Positions 55,232-63,544 of a stretch of 64,000 nucleotides of DNA are shown here, piece by piece. Origin of the DNA: Xanthomonas arboricola pv. juglandis (lineage in GTDB: Bacteria; Pseudomonadota; Gammaproteobacteria; Xanthomonadales; Xanthomonadaceae). Location: the NCBI RefSeq assembly GCF_001013475.1, contig NZ_JZEF01000002.1, positions 971,655 through 1,035,654 on the forward strand, in the 5' to 3' direction. The notes beneath the pieces are model-generated. The model was not told where the DNA came from, did no database searches, and saw nothing but the letters and a program-made list of their open reading frames with translations. Both the position numbers and the translations under genes were made by a program. Position 1 is the first letter of the stretch, and the number at the start of each line of letters is the position of its first letter.

Positions 55232-56092
55232 TTAGCCGGGCATGCGTACCGCGCGTTCGCGTAACCACTTGGTCGCCACCCATTTTTCGCCGGCCAGGAC
55301 CGGTGCGCCGGCATGCAGGCTGCGTGTCATTGGATGCGGGCGGTCGTAGCTGAAGAACACCGCATTGCCTTTGACGGCGGCAACGTCCAGGTGCGCATCG
55401 GGAAAGCGCGTGGCGCCGCCGCGTTCCGGCGTGTTGAGATACATCACCAGCGACGCGACGCGTTGGCCGCCGGCCTGCAGCAACACCGGCGTGCCGGCGG
55501 CCGCGGGGTCGAAGTAATCGTAGTGCGGTTGATACTCGGCGCCGGTGGCATAGCGCAACACCTGCAGTCCTTCGCCGTGGTCCACGGGCCAGTCGAGCAG
55601 GCGGGCGATGCGTGCTTCGATGCGTTGGCACAGCGCATCCTGCCCCAGTTGCAGGCACATGCTGTGGCTGGTGCGTGCGGCATGCACGATCTGCGCGCCG
55701 TTGTCGTTGTCCACCGTGCGCGAACGCGCCAGACGTGGCTGCGCCAGTGCGATCAATGCCTCGCATTCGGCATCGGACAGGAAATCGCCCAGCACCACCA
55801 CGCGCGGCAGCACCAGGCTGACCAGCACGCGCACCTGGCGATCGCCCAGGTCCAGCAACGAGGCATCGTTATGCTGCAGCACTGCCGGCACGCGCACCGG
55901 CACCGGCAGGCCATGGGTCTGCGCGTGTTGCTGGATGTGGTCGCGCAGCAGGGCCTCGACTGCATCGATGGCGTCCTGTTCGTTCCAGCCCTGATCCAGG
56001 AGCGGCTGTAGCGCTTGTTCGGGCGGCTGGCCGGTCATTGCCTGCGCAATGATCCAGTCGCCCAGGGCAGCGGGGATGGGGGGCGGAGTCAT
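55232..56092 (-). CDS. Prolyl 4-hydroxylase-type 2-oxoglutarate/Fe(II) dioxygenase
   Basis: A 286-residue cytoplasmic dioxygenase. The C-terminal double-stranded beta-helix has His190-x-Asp192 (QPHYDYF), distal His260 (SLHAG) and a Lys near 269 (GEKW) for 2-oxoglutarate, the P4H pattern. The N-terminal 90 residues are helical. An AGGAGG lies only one base before ATG 56092, too close for normal use, so the real start may be elsewhere; ATG 56107 in frame is one alternative. It is divergent from the lipoprotein gene at 56282, whose product has a Pro-rich linker. Confidence 0.87.
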   Translation of the reverse strand: MTPPPIPAALGDWIIAQAMTGQPPEQALQPLLDQGWNEQDAIDAVEALLRDHIQQHAQTHGLPVPVRVPAVLQHNDASLLDLGDRQVRVLVSLVLPRVVVLGDFLSDAECEALIALAQPRLARSRTVDNDNGAQIVHAARTSHSMCLQLGQDALCQRIEARIARLLDWPVDHGEGLQVLRYATGAEYQPHYDYFDPAAAGTPVLLQAGGQRVASLVMYLNTPERGGATRFPDAHLDVAAVKGNAVFFSYDRPHPMTRSLHAGAPVLAGEKWVATKWLRERAVRMPG

Positions 56093-56106
56093 CCTCCTAC
56101 AGTGCA

Positions 56107-56140
56107 TGTCAATGTGTGGCAGGCATGTGTCAATTGTGTC
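56107..56140. promoter_or_regulatory. TGTCAAT direct repeats in the divergent promoter region
   Basis: TGTCAAT at 56107-56113 and 56128-56134, with another TGTC at 56137, between the divergent hydroxylase and lipoprotein genes. Similar TGTC-rich repeats precede gspC (60561-60628). They could be sites for a shared regulator; a PhoB-like protein is one possibility. Confidence 0.35.
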
Positions 56141-56281
56141 GTCGTAAGACAAATGAAACAGACAGCCCCTATAAAAGTGACGGGGATCTTGAACGTGCTC
56201 GCCACTGCAGTGAGCGGAACGCAACCAATTCTTGACGACTCCTCTTCATACCGGACCTTTCTTGACCTGGAGATCAGCCGC

Positions 56282-57760
56282 ATGTCCGTTCGCAATAGCA
56301 GCAAGACACTTCTCATGACCTTTGGTACCGCGCTGGCGTTGTCGGCCTGCGGTGGTGGTGCCGATCGTGTCGCCTCGCCCGGCGAGGGCGCATTTCCGCC
56401 GGCACCGACGCCGGCTCCCGCACCGACCCCGGCGCCCACGCCTGCACCGACGCCCGCTCCGGCACCGACCGGCCCGGCCGCCGATTGCCCGACCGGTTTC
56501 TCCAACGTCGGCACCATCGCCAACAACACGCTGCGCGCCTGCCAGCTGCCGGACACCATCAACGGCAACCTGGTGGTGCCGGCACGTACGGGCACGGCGT
56601 ATTCGATCAGCGGACGCGTCAACGTGGGCACCGACCGCGGCGGCAACGCAATCGCACCGGCCGCCGGCAGCACGCAGGGCATCCTGACCATCGAGCCGGG
56701 CGTGACCCTGTTCGGTTCGGCGGGTAGCGACTACATCGTGGTCAACCGCGGTTCGCAGATCTTTGCCGAAGGCAGCGCCACCGCCCCGATCGTGTTCACC
56801 GCGCGCCAGGCGCTTGAGGGCCAGGTTAGCGCCAACACCATCGGCTTGTGGGGTGGCATCGTGGTGCTGGGCCGTGCGGCCATCAACAACTGCCCGGGCA
56901 CCACGGTCTCCGGTACGCCGGAATGCCAGGCGCAGGTGGAAGGTACCAACGCGTTCTACGGTGGCAACAGCGCCACCGACAACAGCGGCTCCATGCGCTA
57001 CCTGCGGGTGATGTATTCGGGCTTCGAAATTTCGCCCAACAACGAGTTGCAGGGCATCACCCTGGCCGGCGTGGGCAGCGGCACGCGCCTGGATCATGTG
57101 CAGATCCACAATAGCTCCGACGACGGCATCGAATGGTTCGGCGGCACCGTCAACGGCAGCCACATCGTGATCACCGGCGCCGACGATGATTCGCTGGATA
57201 CCGATGCCGGCTGGAACGGTGCCCTGCAGTTCGGCATCGTGGTGCAGCGCGCCGGTGGCGGCGACCGCATGAACGAGTGGAGCAGCCTGCGCCGTCAGCC
57301 GTATTCGCGCCCGAAGGTGGCCAACTTCACCTACGTGGGCAATGCGCGCGCCGGTGCGGCGATCATGCTCAACCAGGGCACGCAGGCCGCGTTCTACAAC
57401 TCGGTCGTCACGCGTCCGGCCGGTGGCAGCGGTGATGGCCTGGTGTGCTTCAACCTGGCCGATGCCGACACGCTCGGAACCTTCAACTCGGTGTTCTTCG
57501 CCTGCCCGACGGCTTTCGGCAGCGACGCGCGTGCGGCCACCCAGTTCGCGGCCGGCACCAACAACGTCGCCAACGGCGTGTCCACGTTGCAGAACACCTT
57601 CGTCAATGGCGCCAACGAAAGCGCCGTGCCGGCCTTCCAGGGCTTGAACGGGGTGAGCAGCTTCTTCCAGCAGGTGAACTACATCGGTGGCGTGCGCGAT
57701 GCCAACGACACCTGGTGGCAGGGCTGGACCTGCGGCCTGACCGCCGATCGTCCCTGCTGA
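56282..57760 (+). CDS. Lipoprotein with Pro-Ala-Thr linker, partner of the downstream TonB receptor
   Basis: A 492-residue lipoprotein (lipobox LSAC, Cys23). Residues 39-65 are a (PAPT)n linker; the rest is repetitive and beta-rich, suggesting a right-handed helix or surface-binding fold, with scattered Cys and a C-terminal WTCGLTADRPC. I do not know its function. It lies 79 bases upstream of a TonB receptor gene, separated by an intercistronic hairpin, and near type II secretion genes, so it could be a secreted surface lipoprotein. ATG 56282 is chosen for the lipoprotein signal. Confidence 0.8.
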   Translation: MSVRNSSKTLLMTFGTALALSACGGGADRVASPGEGAFPPAPTPAPAPTPAPTPAPTPAPAPTGPAADCPTGFSNVGTIANNTLRACQLPDTINGNLVVPARTGTAYSISGRVNVGTDRGGNAIAPAAGSTQGILTIEPGVTLFGSAGSDYIVVNRGSQIFAEGSATAPIVFTARQALEGQVSANTIGLWGGIVVLGRAAINNCPGTTVSGTPECQAQVEGTNAFYGGNSATDNSGSMRYLRVMYSGFEISPNNELQGITLAGVGSGTRLDHVQIHNSSDDGIEWFGGTVNGSHIVITGADDDSLDTDAGWNGALQFGIVVQRAGGGDRMNEWSSLRRQPYSRPKVANFTYVGNARAGAAIMLNQGTQAAFYNSVVTRPAGGSGDGLVCFNLADADTLGTFNSVFFACPTAFGSDARAATQFAAGTNNVANGVSTLQNTFVNGANESAVPAFQGLNGVSSFFQQVNYIGGVRDANDTWWQGWTCGLTADRPC

Positions 57761-57772
57761 GGCACAGCATCG

Positions 57773-57797
57773 CAAGGCAGCCCGCGCGGCTGCCTTG
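57773..57797 (+). other. Intercistronic hairpin
   Basis: CAAGGCAGCC / GGCTGCCTTG, perfect 10-bp arms with a 5-base loop, between the lipoprotein and receptor genes. It lacks a T-run and may set relative expression rather than end the transcript. Confidence 0.55.
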
Positions 57798-57839
57798 TGA
57801 TGCGTCCAGCTTCATCTTTCAGTTGCCAGGGCTCCCACG

Positions 57840-60491
57840 ATGCGAACCTCCGCTGTCGCCCGTCTCTCGCGGACGGGCCTGTCTCTTTCCATTTCTACCT
57901 TGCTGTTTTCCGGCGCTGCGCTGGCGCAGTCGACCACCACCGATGCCGGCTCTGCCAGTGGCAGCAGCACCGCCACCAGTGCGCCCAAGCAACTCGACCA
58001 GGTCGTGGTGCGCGGCGAGTACATTCCCGAACCGATGCTGCAGACCTCGGAGGTGGCATCGTTCGTCACCCGTGAGGACATGGAGCGCACCGGCGACAGC
58101 AGCGCGGCGGTGGCACTGACGCGTGTCACCGGGCTGAGCCTGTCGCGCGGCAAGTATGTGTATGTGCGCGGCCTGGGCGAGCGTTATTCGTCGGCACTGT
58201 TCAACGGCTCGCCGTTACCCAGCCCCGAGCCGATGCAGCGCGTGGTGCCGCTGGATCTGTTCCCAAGCGATGTGCTGGCCAGCGTGACCGTGCAGAAAAC
58301 CTATTCGGCCGATTATCCGGGCGAATTCGGCGGTGGCGTGATCGATCTGCAGTCGATGGCGGTGCCGGACAAACCCTTCCTGTCGCTGACCGTGGGTGGC
58401 GGCGTCAACAGCGTCAGCACCGGCGAAAAAGGCCTGACCTATTACGGCTCCGGCGATGACGAATGGGGCTACGACGACGGCACCCGCAAGCAGCCTGCCG
58501 CGTTGCGCGATGCGATCCAGAGCGGCCGGCGCGTGGATCTGGGCAGTTTCTCGCGCGAGGACATCCGCCGTATCGGCCGCAGCTTGAACGACGCCAACCT
58601 GTATGTGCTGCAGGAAAAGGACAGCATCGCCCCGGACGTCAATGTCGGCGGCAGTGCCGGTTACAGCATGGACGTGGGCGAGGCCAAGCTGGGCATCATC
58701 GCGGTGGCCAGTTACGACAACGAGTGGCGCACGCGCACCGGCAAGCAGCAGGACGGCATCTTTGTCGGCGATACGGTCGAGTTCAATTCCAACTACGACT
58801 TCGCCACCACCCGCAACAACGTGCGCACCAACGGCATGCTGGGGCTGGGCTGGGAGTACGGCCGCCACACCATCGGCTGGACCACCTTGTATGTGCACGA
58901 TGCTTTGAAAGTGGCGCGCAGCCGTGCCGGCCGCGATGAGCTGGCCGGTTTCGATGTGCGTGACGACAACACCGAGTGGTACGAGCGCCAGCTGATCAAC
59001 AACCAGCTGCGCGGCACGCACGCGTTCGGCGAGTACGACGATCTCAAGATCGAATGGCGCGCAGCGGTGGCCAATGCCAGCCGCGATGTGCCGTACGAAA
59101 CCGGCATTCGCTACGAGTTGCTCGATGGCTACTGGGCGCATGATGCCTCGCGCGTGCAGAACTACACCCGCTTCAGCAAGGTCGACGACAAGGTGGCCAG
59201 CGGCGGGGTGGATGTGACCTGGCGTTTGCCGATCGAGCACGACTTCACCGTCAAGGGCGGTCTGGCCTATCTGGACAACGATCGCAGCGCGTGGAGCCGC
59301 GAGTTCCGCTTCCTGGCGCTGGACGGCCCGCTGCCGTTCTACAATCAGTTCCAGCGTGTGGATTACCTGATCTCCGATTACAACCTCAGCAACGATCTGC
59401 TGCGCCTGCGCGAGACCACCGGCAGCTTCGGTGCGGCCGCGTACGATGCGACCCTGAAGGTCAAGGCGGCCTATCTGCAGGCCGAGGGCGAGATCGTGCC
59501 GACCCTGCGCGCCACCGTCGGTGTGCGCTACGAAGACGCCACCCAGGCGGTGCATCCGTACGACATCTTCACTGGCGTGCGCCAGGACAGCGTGGCACCG
59601 CTGGAGAACAGCTACGCGCTGCCATCGGCCACGGTGACCTGGAATTTTGCCGAGAACCAGCAGCTGCGCTTTGGTGCGTCCAAGACCATCGCGCGCCCGC
59701 AGTTCCGCGAGATGGCGCCGCAGCAGTATCTGGACCCGGATATCGACCGCCAGTTCTTCGGCAACCCGTTCCTGGTCGATAGCGAGCTGGTCAACCTGGA
59801 TGCGCGGTACGAGTGGTTCTTCGAGCCGGGCGAGTATTTCACCGTCGGCGCGTTCTACAAGAGCATCGACAAGCCGATCGAAGCCATCGTCAACGATGCG
59901 CCCGGCGGCGGCATCGTGCAGAGCTTCATCAATGCGCCCGAGGCCACCTTGTACGGCATCGAACTGGAGGCCAAGAAATATCTGGACCTGCCGATCGCGG
60001 CCGACTGGTGGGGCGACAAGCGGGTGTTCGTGTCCGGCAACTACACGCGCACTAAGTCGGAGGTGAGTGCCAGCGATGGCGACACCGTGCAGCCGTTCGG
60101 CTTCACCGCACCGGTGCAGGCGACCTTGTTCATCCGCGATGGCTCGGCCTTGCAGGGGCAGTCCGATGACATCGCCAACCTGCAGATCGGTGTGGAAAGC
60201 GAGAGCACCCACAGCCAGGCCACCTTGATCGCCAATTATGTCGGTGAGCGGGTGTCCGCGCGTGGTCGACCGGGGCAACCGGATTACATCGACAAACCCG
60301 GCACCTCGCTGGATCTGGTGATCAAGAAGGGCCTGGTATGGTCGGGCAATACGCTGTCGTTGAACTTCGCCGCACGCAACCTGCTCAAGACCAAGTACCA
60401 GGAATATCAGAGCCTGGGCAGCAATCGGGTAGACCTGTACGAGTACCAGCCCGGCGTGACGTATGACCTGAGTGTGACAGCGCGCTTCTGA
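57840..60491 (+). CDS. TonB-dependent receptor of the lipoprotein/T2S locus
   Basis: An 883-residue TonB-dependent receptor: signal peptide (about 1-29), a Ser/Thr-rich spacer, TonB-box-like QVVVRGEY, plug (about 65-175, with YVRGLGERYSSALFNGSPLPSPEP) and a barrel ending SVTARF. The plug motif is that of the large class carrying carbohydrate- or peptide-like cargo in Xanthomonas and Caulobacter. Cargo unknown; the preceding lipoprotein is a likely surface partner. A hairpin follows the stop. Confidence 0.92.
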   Translation: MRTSAVARLSRTGLSLSISTLLFSGAALAQSTTTDAGSASGSSTATSAPKQLDQVVVRGEYIPEPMLQTSEVASFVTREDMERTGDSSAAVALTRVTGLSLSRGKYVYVRGLGERYSSALFNGSPLPSPEPMQRVVPLDLFPSDVLASVTVQKTYSADYPGEFGGGVIDLQSMAVPDKPFLSLTVGGGVNSVSTGEKGLTYYGSGDDEWGYDDGTRKQPAALRDAIQSGRRVDLGSFSREDIRRIGRSLNDANLYVLQEKDSIAPDVNVGGSAGYSMDVGEAKLGIIAVASYDNEWRTRTGKQQDGIFVGDTVEFNSNYDFATTRNNVRTNGMLGLGWEYGRHTIGWTTLYVHDALKVARSRAGRDELAGFDVRDDNTEWYERQLINNQLRGTHAFGEYDDLKIEWRAAVANASRDVPYETGIRYELLDGYWAHDASRVQNYTRFSKVDDKVASGGVDVTWRLPIEHDFTVKGGLAYLDNDRSAWSREFRFLALDGPLPFYNQFQRVDYLISDYNLSNDLLRLRETTGSFGAAAYDATLKVKAAYLQAEGEIVPTLRATVGVRYEDATQAVHPYDIFTGVRQDSVAPLENSYALPSATVTWNFAENQQLRFGASKTIARPQFREMAPQQYLDPDIDRQFFGNPFLVDSELVNLDARYEWFFEPGEYFTVGAFYKSIDKPIEAIVNDAPGGGIVQSFINAPEATLYGIELEAKKYLDLPIAADWWGDKRVFVSGNYTRTKSEVSASDGDTVQPFGFTAPVQATLFIRDGSALQGQSDDIANLQIGVESESTHSQATLIANYVGERVSARGRPGQPDYIDKPGTSLDLVIKKGLVWSGNTLSLNFAARNLLKTKYQEYQSLGSNRVDLYEYQPGVTYDLSVTARF

Positions 60492-60513
60492 TCCGACGCC
60501 CGCTGCCGGTATC

Positions 60514-60550
60514 GCAAACGCCCGCCCTGCCTCGCATGGCGGGCGTTTGC
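60514..60550 (+). terminator. Hairpin terminator after the TonB receptor
   Basis: GCAAACGCCCGCC / GGCGGGCGTTTGC, perfect 13-bp arms with an 11-base loop. It separates the receptor transcript from the secretion operon. Confidence 0.75.
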
Positions 60551-60560
60551 ATCTGGGTCC

Positions 60561-60628
60561 GTGTCGCCGTGTGTCGGCTTGTGTCATCACTTTCTTCGAA
60601 CTGACACATTGCTGCCGCATTCTGTCAT
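60561..60628 (+). promoter_or_regulatory. Phased TGTC repeats upstream of gspC
   Basis: GTGTC occurs at exact 10-base steps (60561, 60571, 60581). A CTGACAC at 60601, CTGCCGC at 60612 and CTGTCAT at 60622 follow at 10-11 base steps. The last is identical to a Pho-box half-site. This looks like a multimeric regulator site covering the gspC promoter; regulator identity is open. Confidence 0.4.
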
Positions 60629-60649
60629 CCGACCGCAATCCTGAGACGG

Positions 60650-61462
60650 ATGTCCGCTTTGCAGCGCGCTTTGCCCTCCTTGAAACCCCTGATGTCGGCG
60701 CGCGGCCGCAGCGCACTGGCCTGCGTGCTGCTGGCCTTGCTCGCGTTGCAGTGCGCGCGCGTGGTGTGGGTGGTGATCGCCCCGATCGGGCCGTTGGGCA
60801 CCACCCAGGTCACCACGCCTGCACAGGCGGAATTGCCGGCACTGCGCCGCGATGTGTTCTATCGCAGCGTTGCGGAGGCGAATAGCGACGGCATCGTGTT
60901 GCATGGCGTACGCGCGGGCGGCGCGCAAGCGGCTGCGTTCCTGAGCAGCGGCGACGGCAGGCAGGGGGCGTATCGCATGGGCGATGGCGTGGTGCCTGGC
61001 GTGACGGTGCAGGCGATCGCGAGCGATCACGTGCTGCTGCGTACCGGTAGCAGCGTGCGACGTCTGGCCTTGGTGGAATCCAGCGCGTCTGCGGCAGCTA
61101 CATCGCCGGCAACGGCCGCGCCCGCAGCAGCGGGCGGCGCACCTGCGGTGACGTCGAATGTCGGCATTGCGGCTGGCACGGCCACGGCGGCGGCCGTCGA
61201 CCCGCAACAACTGCTCACCACCGCCGGCCTGCGTGCAAGCGAAGACGGCAGTGGCTTCACCGTGATGCCGCGCGGCGATGGTGCACTGCTGCGCCAGGCC
61301 GGCCTGGCGCCGGGCGATGTGCTCACCCAACTCAATGGCCGCACGCTCGATGCCGAACACCTGCGCGAGCTGCAGGACGAACTGCGCGATGGCCAGGCGG
61401 CCACGCTGACCTACCGCCGCGACGGCCAGACCCACACCATGACCTTGAAGCGCCCGCAATGA
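60650..61462 (+). CDS. gspC: Type II secretion protein GspC (XcsC-like)
   Basis: A 270-residue inner-membrane protein of the type II secretion system that links the secretin to the inner-membrane platform. One membrane helix (about 20-42), a periplasmic homology region (about 60-130), an Ala-rich linker and a C-terminal PDZ-like domain (about 190-270, with GLAPGDVLTQLNGR). It begins a C-D-E operon, the order of the second (Xcs) system of xanthomonads; the Xps cluster starts with E. It overlaps gspD by ATGA. Confidence 0.9.
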   Translation: MSALQRALPSLKPLMSARGRSALACVLLALLALQCARVVWVVIAPIGPLGTTQVTTPAQAELPALRRDVFYRSVAEANSDGIVLHGVRAGGAQAAAFLSSGDGRQGAYRMGDGVVPGVTVQAIASDHVLLRTGSSVRRLALVESSASAAATSPATAAPAAAGGAPAVTSNVGIAAGTATAAAVDPQQLLTTAGLRASEDGSGFTVMPRGDGALLRQAGLAPGDVLTQLNGRTLDAEHLRELQDELRDGQAATLTYRRDGQTHTMTLKRPQ

Positions 61463-63540
61463 CTGCTGCCCGCCCCAGATGGCTGCTTTCGGCCACGTTG
61501 TTGCTCGCCCTGCCGGCGGTGCCGATGCTGTCGCTGCATGCCGCCGATGCGCCGGCCGTGCGCCTGCAGGATGTGGACCTGCGCGCCTTTATCCAGGATG
61601 TGTCGCGCGCCACCGGCATCACCTTCATCGTGGACACGCGCGTGCAGGGCACGGTCAACGTGGCGCGTGCGCAGGCGATGTCGGAACAGGATCTGCTCGG
61701 CATGCTGCTGGCGGTCTTGCGTGCCAATGGCTTGATCGCGGTGTCCAGCGGGCCGTCGACCTACCGCATCATTCCCGACGATACCGCTGCACAGCAGCCC
61801 GCCAGCGCCACCAACGGCAACCTGGGATTCGCCACGCAGGTGTTCACCCTGCAACGCGTGGATGCGCGCAGCGCCGCGGAGATCCTCAAGCCCTTGATCG
61901 GGCGCGGCGGCGTGATCATGGCGATGCCGCAGGGCAACAGCCTGTTGATTGCCGACTACGCCGATAACCTGCGCCGGGTGCGCGGGCTGGTTGCGCAGAT
62001 CGACACCGACCGCGCGGCGATCGACACGGTGAGCTTGCGCAATAGCTCCGCGCAGGAACTGGCGCGCACGCTGACCTCGCTGTTCGGGCAGGGGGGAGAG
62101 CGCAGCAACGTGCTGTCGGTGTTGCCGGTGGAAAGCAGCAATTCGCTGATCGTGCGCGGCGACCCTGCATTGGTGCAGCGGGTAGTACGCACCGCGGTGG
62201 ATCTGGACGGGCGCGCCGAACGTCGCGGCGATGTCAGCGTGGTGCGGCTGCAGCACGCCAGCGCCGAGCAGTTGCTGCCGGTGTTGCAGCAGCTGGTCGG
62301 GCAGACGCCGGGTAACGAGGCACAGCCCGGGCAGGACACGCGCTCCAACGCGGTGGATGTGGCCGCCGCTGCTGCGGGCGCTCCACAGACGCAGGTGATC
62401 ACACCGGCCGCCGGCAAGCGCCCGGTGATCGTGCGCTATCCCGGCTCCAACGCCTTGATCATCAATGCCGACCCGGAAACCCAGCGTGCCTTGATGGATG
62501 TGATCCGTCAGCTGGACGTGCATCGCGAGCAGGTGCTGGTCGAAGCGATCGTGGTGGAGATCTCCGACACCGCCGCCAAGCGTCTGGGTGTGCAGCTGCT
62601 ATTGGCCGGGCGCAATGGCACGGTGCCGTTGATCGCCACGCAGTACAGCGGCGCCTCGCCGGGCATCGTGCCATTGGCCGCAGCGGCGGCCGGCACGCGC
62701 AGCAACAACGGCGAAGACGATTCGGTGCTGGAACAGGCGCGCAATGTGGCCGCGCAATCGCTGCTGGGCCTGAGCGGCGGCCTGATCGGGCTGGCCGGGC
62801 AAAGCAACGATGCGGTGTTCGGCATGATCATCGATGCGGTCAAGAGCGACACCGGCTCCAATCTGTTGTCGACCCCGTCGATCATGACCCTGGACAACGA
62901 GCAGGCGCGCATCCTGGTCGGGCAGGAAGTGCCGATCACCACCGGCGAAGTGCTGGGCGCGGCCAACGACAACCCGTTCCGCACCATCCAGCGCCAGGAC
63001 GTGGGCGTAGAGCTGGAAGTGCGCCCGCAGATCAATACCGCCGGCGGCATCACCCTGGCGATCAAGCAGGAAGTCTCGGCGATTGCCGGGCCGGTCAGCG
63101 CGCAGTCGTCGGAGCTGGTGTTCAACAAGCGCCAGATCGAAACCCGCGTGGTGGTGGAAAACGGCGCCATCGTCGCGCTCGGCGGCCTGCTCGACCAGAA
63201 CGACCGGCAGACCGTGGAGAAGGTGCCGCTGCTGGGCGATGTGCCCGGGCTGGGCGCGCTGTTCCGGCACAAGTCGCGCAACCGCGACAAGACCAATCTG
63301 ATGGTGTTCATCCGCCCGACCATCATCCGCGACGCGGCCGATGCGCAGCGCATGACCGCGCCGCGCTACACCTATCTGCGCGATCGCCAGTTGGCCGATG
63401 GCGACCCGGAAGCCGCGCTCGATGCGTTGGTGCGCGACTACCTGCGCGCGCAGCCGCCGCAGCTGCCGGCCGCGCCATCGTCGGCCGTGCCCGCACCGAC
63501 AACAACGCCTGCGCCCGGCGCGCGTCCCGCGCAGCGCTGA
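61459..63540 (+). CDS. gspD: Type II secretion secretin GspD (XcsD-like)
   Basis: A 693-residue outer-membrane secretin. Signal peptide (about 1-28), N0-N3 ring-forming domains (about 32-340), then the secretin core with SNLLSTPSIMTLDNEQARILVGQEVPI-type pattern (about 470-500) and the conserved VPLLGDVPGLGALFRHKS near 590. The C-terminus has an Ala/Pro tail instead of a long S-domain. Starts inside the gspC stop. Confidence 0.95.
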   Translation: MTAARPRWLLSATLLLALPAVPMLSLHAADAPAVRLQDVDLRAFIQDVSRATGITFIVDTRVQGTVNVARAQAMSEQDLLGMLLAVLRANGLIAVSSGPSTYRIIPDDTAAQQPASATNGNLGFATQVFTLQRVDARSAAEILKPLIGRGGVIMAMPQGNSLLIADYADNLRRVRGLVAQIDTDRAAIDTVSLRNSSAQELARTLTSLFGQGGERSNVLSVLPVESSNSLIVRGDPALVQRVVRTAVDLDGRAERRGDVSVVRLQHASAEQLLPVLQQLVGQTPGNEAQPGQDTRSNAVDVAAAAAGAPQTQVITPAAGKRPVIVRYPGSNALIINADPETQRALMDVIRQLDVHREQVLVEAIVVEISDTAAKRLGVQLLLAGRNGTVPLIATQYSGASPGIVPLAAAAAGTRSNNGEDDSVLEQARNVAAQSLLGLSGGLIGLAGQSNDAVFGMIIDAVKSDTGSNLLSTPSIMTLDNEQARILVGQEVPITTGEVLGAANDNPFRTIQRQDVGVELEVRPQINTAGGITLAIKQEVSAIAGPVSAQSSELVFNKRQIETRVVVENGAIVALGGLLDQNDRQTVEKVPLLGDVPGLGALFRHKSRNRDKTNLMVFIRPTIIRDAADAQRMTAPRYTYLRDRQLADGDPEAALDALVRDYLRAQPPQLPAAPSSAVPAPTTTPAPGARPAQR

Positions 63541-63544
63541 TGCC

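Noticed and set aside
58215..60716. 833-residue open frame on the minus strand
   Set aside because: Antisense shadow of the 883-residue TonB receptor, typical of GC-rich codon usage.
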